Positions 41,322 to 49,550 of a stretch of 64,000 nucleotides of DNA are shown piece after piece. Source of the DNA: Lentzea kentuckyensis (GTDB taxonomy: Bacteria; Actinomycetota; Actinomycetes; Mycobacteriales; Pseudonocardiaceae). Within the stretch, counting starts at the first letter, position 1; every line of letters begins with the position of its first letter. The notes beneath the pieces are model-generated. The model was not told the DNA's origin. It saw only the letters and a list, made by a program, of their open reading frames with translations, and searched no databases. The stretch covers positions 1-64,000 of the forward strand of contig NZ_MUYM01000001.1 in NCBI RefSeq assembly GCF_002150765.1. The letters run 5' to 3'. The position numbers were made by a program, and so were the translations under genes.

Positions 41322-42490
41322 TGGCTTATCTCGACCACGCCGCCACGACCCCCATGCACCCGCAGGCGGTCGCGGCGATGACCGAGGCGTTGTCCACCAC
41401 GGGCAACGCCTCGTCGCTGCACACCTCCGGCAGGCGGGCGCGGCGGGCGATCGAGGAGGCCCGCGAGAACATCGCCGACGCCCTGGGCGCCCGGCCGTCC
41501 GAGGTGCTGTTCACCGGCGGCGGCACGGAGAGCGACAACCTCGCCGTCAAGGGCATCTACTGGGCGAGCGGTAAGCGCCGTGTGCTGGCGTCCGCCGTGG
41601 AGCACCACGCCGTGCTGGACGCCGTCGAGTGGCTGGAGCGGCAGGGCGCGGACGTCACGTGGCTTGAGACCGACTCCTACGGCCGTGTCTCGGCGGAGTC
41701 CGTCGCCGAGGCGCTGGACGACGACGTCGCGCTCGTCACGACGATGTGGGCGAACAACGAGGTCGGCACCATCAACCCCGTGCACGACATCGCCCGTGTG
41801 TGTGCTGAGCGCGGTGTGCCGTTCCACACGGACGCCGTGCAGGCCGTGGGTGCCGTGCCGGTCGACTTCGCCGAGTCCGGCGCGTCCGCGTTGACCATGA
41901 CCGGCCACAAGGTCGGCGGCCCGTACGGCGTGGGCGTGCTGATGCTGGCACGCGACGTGAAGTGCACACCGCTGTTGCACGGCGGCGGCCAGGAGCGGGA
42001 CGTGCGCTCCGGGACGCTGGACGTGCCGTCGATCGTCGGCCTGGCGTGCGCGGTGCGAATCTCGGTGGAGGAGCAGGCGTCCCGGGCCGCCGAGTTGGCC
42101 GCGCTGCGGGACGAGCTGATTTCCTCGGTGCGCGCGGTGGTGCCGGACGTGATCGTGAACGGCGACCCGGCCGACCGCCTGCCCGGCAACGCGCACCTGA
42201 CGTTCCCCGGCTGCGAGGGCGACAGCCTGCTGATGCTGCTCGACGCACGCGGCGTCGAATGCTCGACCGGTTCCGCGTGCACGGCGGGCGTCGCACAGCC
42301 ATCGCACGTCCTGCTGGCGATGGGCGTCGAACCGGCGCTGGCCCGCGGCTCGTTGCGGTTCTCACTCGGGCATACGTCGACGCGCGCGGACGTTGAGAAG
42401 TTGACGGCGGTCATCGGCCCGGTGGTCGAGCGCGCGCGTACGGCAGGTCTGGCAGGCATGAGGCGTTCCCGGAAGGTGGTCAAGCAGTGA
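41321..42490 (+). CDS. iscS: cysteine desulfurase (IscS/NifS family, Rv3025c-like)
   Basis: PLP enzyme that removes sulfur from cysteine as an enzyme persulfide for tRNA thiolation and Fe-S clusters. 389 residues. Opening [13 protein letters not shown], the PLP lysine in [10 protein letters not shown] (about residue 200), and the catalytic Cys loop [11 protein letters not shown] (about residue 323) are complete, of the class I type with a long loop. ATG at 41321 shares a base with the preceding TGA. It is directly coupled to mnmA by a GTGA overlap, so the desulfurase most likely feeds sulfur to MnmA. Confidence 0.95.
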   Translation: MAYLDHAATTPMHPQAVAAMTEALSTTGNASSLHTSGRRARRAIEEARENIADALGARPSEVLFTGGGTESDNLAVKGIYWASGKRRVLASAVEHHAVLDAVEWLERQGADVTWLETDSYGRVSAESVAEALDDDVALVTTMWANNEVGTINPVHDIARVCAERGVPFHTDAVQAVGAVPVDFAESGASALTMTGHKVGGPYGVGVLMLARDVKCTPLLHGGGQERDVRSGTLDVPSIVGLACAVRISVEEQASRAAELAALRDELISSVRAVVPDVIVNGDPADRLPGNAHLTFPGCEGDSLLMLLDARGVECSTGSACTAGVAQPSHVLLAMGVEPALARGSLRFSLGHTSTRADVEKLTAVIGPVVERARTAGLAGMRRSRKVVKQ

Positions 42491-43569
42491 AGGTCCTCGC
42501 GGCGATGAGCGGTGGTGTCGACTCCGCGGTGGCGGCGGCACGCGCCGTCGAAGCGGGACACGACGTGACGGGTGTGCACCTGGCGTTGTCGGCCAAGCCC
42601 GGCACGTTGCGCACCGGCGCCCGTGGCTGCTGCACGATCGAGGACTCCCACGACGCCCGCCGCGCGGCGGACCTGATGGGCATCCCGTTCTACGTCTGGG
42701 ACTTCGCCGAGCGCTTCACCGAGGAGGTCGTGGAGGACTTCGTCGCGGAGTACGCGGCGGGGCGAACCCCCAACCCCTGCCTGCGGTGCAACGAGCGGAT
42801 CAAGTTCGAGGCGTTGCTGGACAAGGCGATCGCGCTCGGCTTCGACGCTGTGTGCACCGGGCACTACGCGCGGCTGGAGATGGTCGACGGCCGTCCCGAA
42901 CTGCGCCGGGCGGTCGATCTCGGCAAGGACCAGTCGTACGTGCTCGCCTCCCTGACCGCCGAGCAGCTCTCGCACGCGATGTTCCCGTTGGGGGACACCA
43001 CGAAGGAGCTCGTGCGCGTCGAGGCCGCCGAGCGCGGGCTGTCCGTGGCGAAGAAGCCGGACAGCCACGACATCTGCTTCATCCCGGACGGGGACACGCA
43101 GAAGTTCCTGGCCGGCCGGATGGAGACCAAGCCAGGCCTGCTGATCGACGACGCCACCGGTGCGGTGCTCGGCCGGCACGCGGGCGTGCACGAGTTCACC
43201 GTGGGACAGCGCAAGGGCCTCGGCATCGACGGCCCGGCTCCCGACGGCCGCCCTCGGTACGTGCTGGCGTTGGAACCGGTCTCCGGCAACGTCCGGGTGG
43301 GCTCGGTCGAAAAGCTCGCGGTGAGCGGGATCTCCGCGTCGGATCCGATCACCCACGTGCTGCTGGACGGGCCGGTCGAGTGCGTCGCCCAGGTGCGCGC
43401 GCACGGCGGCACGGCTCCCGCGGTCGCGGAACTGGTCGACGGCGTGCTGCAGGTTTCGTTGCGCGAGCCGTTGAAGGGCGTGGCGCCCGGTCAGGCCGTG
43501 GCGATCTACCGCGAGGACGTGGTGGGCGATCTGGTGTTGGCGAGCGCCACGATCGACGCGACCAGCTAG
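42487..43569 (+). CDS. mnmA: tRNA-specific 2-thiouridylase
   Basis: ATP-dependent 2-thiolation of the wobble uridine of Lys, Glu and Gln tRNAs. 360 residues. The PP-loop SGGVDS is at residues 8-13; catalytic Cys residues are in NPCLRCN (about residue 97-103) and HDICFIP (about residue 195), which form the persulfide pair. The C-terminal domain contains [16 protein letters not shown] start overlaps the iscS stop by 4 bp. It ends the coupled block; a repeat-rich 529-bp spacer follows. Confidence 0.97.
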   Translation: MKVLAAMSGGVDSAVAAARAVEAGHDVTGVHLALSAKPGTLRTGARGCCTIEDSHDARRAADLMGIPFYVWDFAERFTEEVVEDFVAEYAAGRTPNPCLRCNERIKFEALLDKAIALGFDAVCTGHYARLEMVDGRPELRRAVDLGKDQSYVLASLTAEQLSHAMFPLGDTTKELVRVEAAERGLSVAKKPDSHDICFIPDGDTQKFLAGRMETKPGLLIDDATGAVLGRHAGVHEFTVGQRKGLGIDGPAPDGRPRYVLALEPVSGNVRVGSVEKLAVSGISASDPITHVLLDGPVECVAQVRAHGGTAPAVAELVDGVLQVSLREPLKGVAPGQAVAIYREDVVGDLVLASATIDATS

Positions 43570-44098
43570 GTCGACGCGGCCGGCTAGTGCCGGACCCGGC
43601 TGGTGACGCGGCCGGCTAGGTTCATGATCGCGAGTTGTCCACAGGCTGGCGCTCTGCTGACCTGGGGTTTCAGGATTTCGCGTAGGCTGTGGATAGCCGG
43701 GGAACCGAAATCGCGGTTTGTTCGTTCCGCAAGGCAAGGAAGCGCGGGGGGACGGACCGGATGGCTCGGCACCGAGCGCTGTCGGCACTGCCCGTTCGTG
43801 GGCTCGGACGGTTCGTGGGCTCGGACGGTTCGTGGGCTCGGACCGTTCGTGGGCTCGGACCGTTCGTGGGCTCGGACCGTTGTCGGCCCGGACTCGGGCG
43901 ACCCGTGTGATGCGACGGGTTCGTGCGACCGAAGGCTGAAGACGCGAGGCGAATCAGTCCGGAAGCTCGACTGCTGGCTCGACGTCCAGGGGAGACGCCT
44001 GGGGGAGACGCCCAGGGGACGAGCCACCCACACGTCCTCGCGGTAGATCGCCGGGGACGAGCCACTAATCAGGTTGTCGCCGTCGCTAGCGTCGAAGC
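43570..44098. other. 529-bp intergenic region rich in repeats
   Basis: No convincing gene; open frames here derive from the repeats. Contents: a 15-bp direct repeat gacgcggccggctag at 43573 and 43605, a pair of DnaA-box-like nonamers at 43635 and 43688, five 17-bp tandem repeats (43794-43878), and a 13-bp direct repeat ggggacgagccac near 44012-44070. Confidence 0.6.
43794..43878 (+). repeat. five 17-bp tandem repeats (VNTR-like)
   Basis: Unit gttcgtgggctcggac followed by g or c, five copies without spacers. The first two copies end in g, the next three in c. The period of 17 is not a multiple of three, so it is non-coding. Confidence 0.9.
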
Positions 44099-44806
44099 GT
44101 GACCTTCACCGACGCTGACGCCGTTGCCCTCTACGACCGGCTGAACCCGTGGACGGGCGTGGACGCCGCGTTCTACGACGCTCTCGTCGACGAGGCCGGC
44201 GACGTGCTGGACGTCGGCTGCGGCACCGGCCAGCTGCTGATCGCCGCCCGCGGGCGAGGGCACACCGGCCGGCTCGTCGGCCTCGACCCCGACGACCCCT
44301 CACTGGATCGCGCCCGCCGCCGCACGGACGTCGAGTGGGTGCGGGGGAAGGCCGAAGACGCGCGCTGGCAGGCCGACTTCGACCTCGCGGTCATGTCCAG
44401 CAACGCCTTCCAGTGCCTCGTGACGGACGATGAGTTGCGCAAATCGTTGCGCGCCATCAGGTCCGCACTCCGGCCCGGCGGCAGGTTCGCCTTCGACACC
44501 CGCAATCCCGCCGCCCGCGAGTGGGAACGGTGGCCGCTCGCGGACATCGAGATCGACGGCTTGAAGGTGGGCTACGAGGTGGAGGAGGTCGCGAACGGGG
44601 TGGTGACGTTCACCGAGGCGACCTCCCGCGACGGCCAGCTGCTGCGGGTGGACCGGGCTTCCCTGCGGTTCCTCGAAGCCGAGGAGCTCAACGGGTTCCT
44701 GGCCGAGGCGGGCTTCGCGGTCGCCGGTCAGTTCGGGGACTGGACGCGCGGCCCGATCACCGCGCGGTCCGGCTCGATCGTCACCGTGGCTGCCACTCCG
44801 AGTTAG
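44099..44806 (+). CDS. class I SAM-dependent methyltransferase
   Basis: A 235-residue protein, GTG 44099. Motif I VLDVGCGTGQLLIAA is at about residues 36-50, with the acidic LVGLDPDDPSLDRA as motif II and FDLAVMSSNAFQCLV as motif IV, then LRPGGRFAFDTRNP. It resembles the small-molecule methyltransferases with a C-terminal beta-sheet extension (VTFTEATSRDGQLLRVDRA). The substrate is unknown. Its 3' end overlaps the convergent dehydratase gene by 26 bp. It stands alone after the repeat-rich spacer. Confidence 0.88.
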   Translation: MTFTDADAVALYDRLNPWTGVDAAFYDALVDEAGDVLDVGCGTGQLLIAARGRGHTGRLVGLDPDDPSLDRARRRTDVEWVRGKAEDARWQADFDLAVMSSNAFQCLVTDDELRKSLRAIRSALRPGGRFAFDTRNPAAREWERWPLADIEIDGLKVGYEVEEVANGVVTFTEATSRDGQLLRVDRASLRFLEAEELNGFLAEAGFAVAGQFGDWTRGPITARSGSIVTVAATPS

Positions 44807-45632
44807 CTCCACAAAGGAGCACGCACGGCAGCTCGCTCTGCACATCGCCCCTGAGGAACGACGCGAACGCGGCGGCGCCCGCGGGTTCGACGGCCAGGCG
44901 GAAGTCCGCCCACAGCCGGTCGCGAGCCGCGAGGATCTCCTCGTCGGACACCAGCGCGGACGAAACGTGGTGCTGCCGCAGGATTTCCAGCGACAGGTCG
45001 CCCGCGCGGGTCGCGCCGAGTGCGTCCGCGGCGACGGACCTCACCTCTGAGTCGACGGGCTCGCCGGCTTCGAGGGCGTTGTGCATGGCGCAGCAGTGCT
45101 CGGGTTCCACGGCGACGATGTGACGGCCGCCGGAAGCCAGTGCGGCACCGGCGACCAGGCCGCCGCCACCAACGGCGACGAAGATCGTGTCCACTTCGGG
45201 CACGTCCTCGACGATCTCCCGCGTCACCGTGGACTGACCCTCGATCACCGTGGGGTCGTTGTAGGCCTCGATGTACGGCAGGCCGAAGTCACGGGCGGCT
45301 GCTGCGGCCTCGGCGTAGCTGTTGCCGTGGCGGATCAGCTTGGCGCCCAAGGCTTCGATGCGCCTGGTCTTCGTCTCGGGGGCGGTCACCGGGACGAAGA
45401 CCGTGGCGTGGGCGCCGAGCAGCTGGGCGGCCTGCGCCACCGCGATGCCGTGGTTGCCACCGGAGGCGGTGACGACCTCGGAGGCGTTCAGGGACAACAG
45501 CTTGTTGACGGCGCCGCGGATCTTGAACGAGCCGGTCAGCTGGAGGTGCTCCAGCTTGAACACCAGAGGTCGCCCGTCGACGGTGGCGTGCATGGTCGGG
45601 GTGCGACGGACGTACTGCGACAGCGTTCTCAT
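44781..45632 (-). CDS. PLP-dependent serine/threonine dehydratase-like protein
   Basis: A 283-residue fold-type II PLP enzyme, likely deaminating serine or threonine to the 2-oxo acid. The PLP lysine is in TGSFKIRGA (about residue 37). ASGGNHGIAVA binds the carboxylate, and the phosphate-binding loop is VGGGGLVAG (about residue 158). No C-terminal ACT domain, so the catabolic or racemase-type rather than the regulated biosynthetic form. The ATG at 45632 overlaps the stop of the upstream gene (ATGA). Racemase activity is possible in this family. Confidence 0.9.
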   Translation of the reverse strand: MRTLSQYVRRTPTMHATVDGRPLVFKLEHLQLTGSFKIRGAVNKLLSLNASEVVTASGGNHGIAVAQAAQLLGAHATVFVPVTAPETKTRRIEALGAKLIRHGNSYAEAAAAARDFGLPYIEAYNDPTVIEGQSTVTREIVEDVPEVDTIFVAVGGGGLVAGAALASGGRHIVAVEPEHCCAMHNALEAGEPVDSEVRSVAADALGATRAGDLSLEILRQHHVSSALVSDEEILAARDRLWADFRLAVEPAGAAAFASFLRGDVQSELPCVLLCGANSEWQPR

Positions 45633-46132
45633 GTGACCAGCTTCCACAAGAACTGGACCAGAGTCACGATGCCCAGCAGGAAACACACCAGGACGAAGCC
45701 GCCGCCGGCCATGACCAGCAGGCAGGCGCCCCAGGACGTTTCCTCGTGCGGGGTCGCGTCCAGGTCGTGCTGCAGCTCTATGCGGGCTTCCAGGTACAAC
45801 GACGCCAGCCGGGTTCGCGCGGTCTCGGTGGGCGCCTCGTCCACGCGTCCCTGCCAGCTCAACGCCACCAGCCGGGCCTCGGCACGGCGATAGGCGCGTT
45901 CGAAGGCCAGGGTCTCCTCCGGGTCGCGTTCCTCCGAGAGATAGGTCCAGCGGCCGGCTTGAGCCGGTTGGCCGAGAGTGCGGTAGACCTCGGCCAGACG
46001 CTCGCGCAGGTCGAGCCGGTGCGGGTAGGTGCCGACGAGTCCCGCGACGCGCTGACGTGCGCGAAGCACGCTTGCGAGGTCGCCCCTTTGCAACTCCTCG
46101 GCCGCTTTGTGGAGCGTCAGCTCTACCGGCAT
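45629..46132 (-). CDS. DUF6584-like protein with C-terminal membrane anchor
   Basis: A 167-residue protein, ATG 46132. Residues 1-75 are a short helical TPR-like region (RQRVAGLVGTYPHRLDLRERLAEVYRTLGQ, then AGRWTYLSEERDPEETLAFERAY), which I recognise from the actinobacterial DUF6584 group. A C-terminal membrane helix (ACLLVMAGGGFVLVCFLLGIV) anchors it. Its function is unknown. It is coupled to the dehydratase gene by a 4-bp overlap and divergent from the membrane protein at 46169. Confidence 0.75.
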   Translation of the reverse strand: MPVELTLHKAAEELQRGDLASVLRARQRVAGLVGTYPHRLDLRERLAEVYRTLGQPAQAGRWTYLSEERDPEETLAFERAYRRAEARLVALSWQGRVDEAPTETARTRLASLYLEARIELQHDLDATPHEETSWGACLLVMAGGGFVLVCFLLGIVTLVQFLWKLVT

Positions 46133-46168
46133 GAAGATTAGTTTCGCAGGTAGGGCTAGCTTTGACCC

Positions 46169-47311
46169 GTGTTTGGCCTATCGCTGCTGGTCTCCGGCCT
46201 CGCCTGGTGGCTCGGGCTGTACCTGCTCGCCCGCGATCCGCGCAAGCCGTTGCTGTGGTGGGCGGGTATAGGCGTGATCGGCTGTTCGGCGGCGGTCGTC
46301 GTGCCGCATCCCGTGCTGCTCGGGGTACCGGCGCTGGCCTGGACGGGTGCGATCCTGTTGCTCGCCCGGCCCGAGTTGATCAGGTGGTGGTTCCTCGCGC
46401 TGGTGCCGTTCTTCGCCGCGTTGTTCTGGCTGCCGTGGCTCGTGTTGCTCCCTTTGGCCGTGTCGGTAGTCTTAGCCATAAGGAAACGCGTTTACTTTTC
46501 ACTCGTCGGAGTGATGTTCGGGCTGTCCGCTGCCGCCTTCCTTCTGCAACTTCTGCCAGACGTGGTGACGCTGCCGTCGATCGGCTTCGATCTGGTGGTC
46601 TTCGGCGTGCTCGTCGCTGTCACCGACGCGGTGGAGGAGGGCGAGGCGATCCGCGCGGACATGCTGCGCTCGTTGGTGATCGCCGGCTTCACCGCGGTGC
46701 TGTTCGGCTCGCAGGTGATCCTCTTCGGAGGTCCGCAGCCGCTCGCCTACACGACCGTCGCCGCGGCGATCGCGGTTCAGGTGCTCGCGAACCCGCTGGC
46801 GTCCGTGGTCGACCGGCTCGCGGTACCGGCTGTGGCCGCCGAACGCGCCGAACTGCGTGAGGCCGCCGAGTCGCTGCCCAAGCGCCGTCCGTTGATCACC
46901 GAGGACGAGGCCGAGTTCGCGCGGCTCACCCGGAAGGCGTTGAGCCACTACGGAGATCTCGGAAAGCTGGTCGCGAGCCCGTTGATCGCTTTGACCGCCG
47001 AGGCTCCGCCGTTGGACCGGGCGGCGCAGTTGAAGGTTCTGCTGCTGACCAGCATTCAACGGTTGAAGCCCGCGGACGGCGATTTCGGGACCAGTGACGA
47101 ATGGCGTTACTACAACGCGCTGTACTTCTATTACGTGAAGGGAATCCGGCCGTACTCGGTGCGGACCAAGCGCGAGGACCTGGACGCGGAGGACCGGCGC
47201 GCGCTGCAGTGGTTCGTGACACAGGTGCCGGAGCGGACCCTGCACAACTGGCAGAACGCCGCCGCCCGGCTGGTCGCGGCGGACCTGATGGCAGGAGTTG
47301 GCAGCGCTTGA
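46169..47311 (+). CDS. polytopic membrane protein with cytoplasmic C-terminal domain, unknown function
   Basis: A 380-residue protein, GTG 46169. About eight hydrophobic helices fill residues 1-220. The remaining 150 residues are soluble and contain ITEDEAEFARLTRKALSHYG and a Trp/Tyr-rich block (SDEWRYYNALYFYYVKGIRP), then PERTLHNWQNAAARLVAADL. I do not recognise the family. The C-terminal domain could be a sensing or DNA-binding-like module. The small membrane protein gene follows 38 bp downstream. Confidence 0.72.
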   Translation: MFGLSLLVSGLAWWLGLYLLARDPRKPLLWWAGIGVIGCSAAVVVPHPVLLGVPALAWTGAILLLARPELIRWWFLALVPFFAALFWLPWLVLLPLAVSVVLAIRKRVYFSLVGVMFGLSAAAFLLQLLPDVVTLPSIGFDLVVFGVLVAVTDAVEEGEAIRADMLRSLVIAGFTAVLFGSQVILFGGPQPLAYTTVAAAIAVQVLANPLASVVDRLAVPAVAAERAELREAAESLPKRRPLITEDEAEFARLTRKALSHYGDLGKLVASPLIALTAEAPPLDRAAQLKVLLLTSIQRLKPADGDFGTSDEWRYYNALYFYYVKGIRPYSVRTKREDLDAEDRRALQWFVTQVPERTLHNWQNAAARLVAADLMAGVGSA

Positions 47312-47349
47312 CGTGGTTCTGGCAGCGCCCGGCGGGCGATCGTCGGGCC

Positions 47350-47748
47350 ATGTTGAAATTCGCCTTGAAACTCGACGGTGTCGCTTCGTTCGCACTCGGC
47401 CTGCTGACCGTGCTGATCCGCCCGGAAGTCGGCATGCCGGTGGGCTGGCAGATCGGCCTCGGCCTTTTCTGCGTGGTTTACGGCGTGGGCGTGTTCGCTC
47501 TGGGCACCCGCGCCAACCCGGATCGCCGAATCGTGCTGCTGATCATCATCGGCAACCTGGTGTGGGGTCTGGACAGCATTCTCACCGCGGAACTCGCCTG
47601 GTTCCCGCTCACCGGCCCCGGCGTCGCCCTGGTCCTCGCGCAGGGCCTCGCCGTGATCGGCTTCGCGGTGCTGCAGTCCATCGGGCTCAGGCGCGCAGGG
47701 TCCGCGAGCGACCGCGGAACTCGGCCACGATCTCGGTCCCTCGCCTGA
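47350..47748 (+). CDS. four-helix integral membrane protein
   Basis: A 132-residue protein from ATG 47350. An in-frame TTG at 47308 has a better AGGAG upstream and would add 14 residues, so the start is uncertain. Helices: VASFALGLLTVLI, WQIGLGLFCVVYGVGVFAL, VLLIIIGNLVWGLDSIL, GVALVLAQGLAVIGFAVLQSIG. It resembles small actinobacterial membrane proteins of the DoxX-like or DUF-type groups without known function. The 3' end overlaps the convergent thioesterase gene by 62 bp. Confidence 0.75.
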   Translation: MLKFALKLDGVASFALGLLTVLIRPEVGMPVGWQIGLGLFCVVYGVGVFALGTRANPDRRIVLLIIIGNLVWGLDSILTAELAWFPLTGPGVALVLAQGLAVIGFAVLQSIGLRRAGSASDRGTRPRSRSLA

Positions 47749-48073
47749 CCGTGATGTCGTAGATCCCGCTGCGGCCGAACCGGGTCCGTTCCACCGCCTC
47801 CGCCACCAGCTCGTCGCCCTCGTGCACGGGCTTGATGAAGTCGATCTCGGCCGTGGCGGCGACGGTGACGGACCCGGCCCTGTTGCAGGCGCACGCGAAC
47901 GCGGTGTCCGCCAGCAGGAACACATAACCGCCGTGCGCGATGCCGTGCCCGTTGATCATGTTTTCCGCGACCGTCATGCTCAGCAACGCGTAGCCGTCGC
48001 GCAGTTCGACCGGCGCGATGCCGAGGCCGGTGGAGGCTTTGTCGGCGGCCAACATCTCAGCAGGACCATTCAT
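47687..48073 (-). CDS. paaI: PaaI-type hotdog thioesterase
   Basis: A 128-residue hotdog-fold acyl-CoA thioesterase. The motif HGGYVFLLADTAFACACN (about residues 48-65) carries the catalytic Asp and the conserved HGG; NGHGIAHGG precedes it. VTVAATAEIDFIKPVHEGDEL is characteristic of PaaI, which hydrolyses ring-hydroxylated phenylacetyl-CoA thioesters. ATG 48073 is used; GTG 48091 is an alternative. No paa operon is in the window, so the substrate may differ. Confidence 0.88.
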   Translation of the reverse strand: MNGPAEMLAADKASTGLGIAPVELRDGYALLSMTVAENMINGHGIAHGGYVFLLADTAFACACNRAGSVTVAATAEIDFIKPVHEGDELVAEAVERTRFGRSGIYDITVRRGTEIVAEFRGRSRTLRA

Positions 48074-48169
48074 TCGTGGCAGCGTAATCACCCTGAAGGT
48101 GGTGTCACGCGGTGTTGGAGCCGCCTTACTGTCCGATGGCTTGATCGCTCAACATCGGAGGTGGTCATC

Positions 48170-48235
48170 ATGGGTGGTTGCTCTTGTTGCAGCTCGTGCA
48201 CGGGTCCGAGCTGCGGGTGCTGCGGCTCCTGCTAG
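48170..48235 (+). CDS. 21-residue cysteine-rich peptide (8 Cys)
   Basis: A tiny gene with a strong GGAGGT 7 bases before ATG 48170 and TAG at 48233-48235. The 21-residue product has Cys at positions 4, 6, 7, 10, 15, 17, 18 and 21, the rest Gly, Ser, Thr and one Pro (pieces: MGGCSCCSSC, SCGCCGSC). A near-perfect terminator follows at 48255-48292. The CxCCxxC/CxCCxxC symmetry suggests metal binding like a mini-metallothionein, or a modified peptide precursor. No homologue is recalled. Its own RBS and terminator make it a believable independent transcription unit. Confidence 0.7.
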   Translation: MGGCSCCSSCTGPSCGCCGSC

Positions 48236-48254
48236 CGGCCTCGGGCGAACGAAC

Positions 48255-48292
48255 AAAGGCCGGCGTGGGACGGAGATCCCACGTCGGCCTTT
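48255..48292 (+). terminator. terminator of the Cys-rich mini-gene
   Basis: A 16-bp stem (aaaggccggcgtggga at 48255-48270 with 48277-48292) with one G-T wobble and a 6-nt loop cggaga. The 3' arm ends in cggccttt. It lies 19 bp after the stop of the 21-residue gene. Confidence 0.88.
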
Positions 48293-48390
48293 GCGATGCA
48301 GGGGTGGAGTGGGAACGCGGGGCGCGTCGCATTCCCACAACCACGACTGAGGGCGCTTCGTACTGAGAGCGCCTGCTCAATCACGTTAAG

Positions 48391-48424
48391 TGGCCTAGAC
48401 CATGACGTCAATGGGTCTAGACCT
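48391..48424. promoter_or_regulatory. paired DasR-like (dre) operator candidates
   Basis: TGGCCTAGACCA at 48391-48402 differs by one base from the DasR core TGGTCTAGACCA. GGTCTAGACC at 48414-48423 is a perfect dyad matching the core centre. Their centres are 22 bp apart, two helical turns. They lie just upstream of the methionine-synthase-like gene. Confidence 0.55.
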
Positions 48425-48458
48425 CTTCTGTCCGGCGGACAGTGGAACAATTCGGCGG

Positions 48459-49460
48459 GTGCGTGGAGCCACTGGAATCGGATCGCTGCCCGGAACCGAC
48501 ATCGACGAGGCGGCGAGGGTCGTCGTCGGAGAGCTGCCAGAACTGCCGCACGTCCCGGAGCTGCCTGCGCGGGGAGTTGGCGCGGACATGATCGGCCGCA
48601 CCGCCGGCCTGCTCGTCGACCTCGCGATCGAGGTCATCACGTCCGGCTACCGGGTGAACCCGCGTCCCGGCCGCGACCACCGCCGGGCCGTCGATCTCCT
48701 GCGCGGTGACCTGGACGCGTTCGACGAGGCGTTGGAACGTGCCGGTGCGCAGCCTTCGGTGGTGAAGGTGCAGGCCACCGGGCCGTGGACGTTGATGTCG
48801 AACATCGAGCTGATGCGCGGCCATCGGGTGCTCACGGACCGCGGTGCCGTCAAGGAGTTCTCCGAGTCGCTCGCCGAGGGACTCAAGCTGCACGCCGCCG
48901 AGGTCGCCAAGCGCACCAAGGCGAAGGTCGTGGTGCAGCTCGACGAACCGGGCCTGCCCGCCGTGCTGCAGGGTCTGCTGCCGACGCCGTCGAAGCTCGG
49001 CACTGTCCCCGCCGTGCCCGGACCGGACGCCCGCGCGGTGCTGGCCACTGTGATCGAGGCTCTCGCGGATCACGAGGTGATGGTCCACTGCTGTGCGCCG
49101 CATCCGCCGTTGACGCTGCTCAGGGAGGCGGGCGCGACGGCGATCGCGTTCGACGTGGCGTTGGTCAAGGGGGCGGAGGCGCTCGACGAGATCGGTGAGA
49201 CCTGGGAGGCGGGCACGACGCTGGCGCTCGGACTGGTGCCGAGCACCGATCCCGGCACGCCGGTGACGTTGAAGGACGTCGGGCAGCGCGCGTTCACGCT
49301 GGTCGACCGGCTGGGCTTCCCGCGGTCGATCCTCGCCGAGCAGGCGTTGCCCACCCCGACGTGCGGTCTGGCGGGTGCGACGTCCAGCTGGGTGAAGCGT
49401 GCGCTGTCGCTGACCCGTGATCTCTCCTCGGCCTTTTTGGAACCGCCCGAGGGCTGGTGA
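48459..49460 (+). CDS. methionine synthase II (cobalamin-independent)-like protein, Rv3015c-like
   Basis: A 333-residue protein resembling the C-terminal barrel of MetE/UROD-fold proteins. I use GTG 48459 (VRGATGIGSLPG) because ATG 48402 would fall inside an operator-like palindrome; both are in frame. GIGSLPGTD at the N-terminus, VQATGPWTL, QLDEPGLPAVL and VHCCAPHPPL (zinc-site-like HCC) are visible; a late Cys in LPTPTCGLAG fits the third zinc ligand. Without the N-terminal half it may not be a normal methionine synthase; a different thiol methyl transfer is possible. Confidence 0.82.
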   Translation: MRGATGIGSLPGTDIDEAARVVVGELPELPHVPELPARGVGADMIGRTAGLLVDLAIEVITSGYRVNPRPGRDHRRAVDLLRGDLDAFDEALERAGAQPSVVKVQATGPWTLMSNIELMRGHRVLTDRGAVKEFSESLAEGLKLHAAEVAKRTKAKVVVQLDEPGLPAVLQGLLPTPSKLGTVPAVPGPDARAVLATVIEALADHEVMVHCCAPHPPLTLLREAGATAIAFDVALVKGAEALDEIGETWEAGTTLALGLVPSTDPGTPVTLKDVGQRAFTLVDRLGFPRSILAEQALPTPTCGLAGATSSWVKRALSLTRDLSSAFLEPPEGW

Positions 49461-49494
49461 TGTCCGGTTTGGGCGGCTAGTCTGCTGCGAACTA

Positions 49495-49511
49495 TTAGGA
49501 AACTTTCTTAA
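49495..49511. promoter_or_regulatory. 17-bp imperfect palindrome upstream of the GH9 gene
   Basis: ttaggaaactttcttaa has complementary 8-bp arms with one mismatch around a central c. It lies 40 bp before the GH9 start. AT-rich dyads of the TTAGGAAA type recur upstream of secreted glycosidase genes in actinobacteria, in my recollection; the regulator is unknown to me. Confidence 0.5.
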
Positions 49512-49550
49512 CCGTAGGCTTCCGCCGGGCCTGGATCGGGAGTTCCTCTC

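Noticed and set aside
43635-43696. Replication origin
   Set aside because: Only two DnaA-like boxes, no dnaA or dnaN nearby, and no AT-rich unwinding region.
43794-43878. CRISPR array
   Set aside because: The 17-bp units are contiguous without spacers.
43603-44046. Several open frames through the 17-bp repeats
   Set aside because: Frames stay open only because the repeat lacks stops; translations are Arg/Gly/Ser runs without domain signals.
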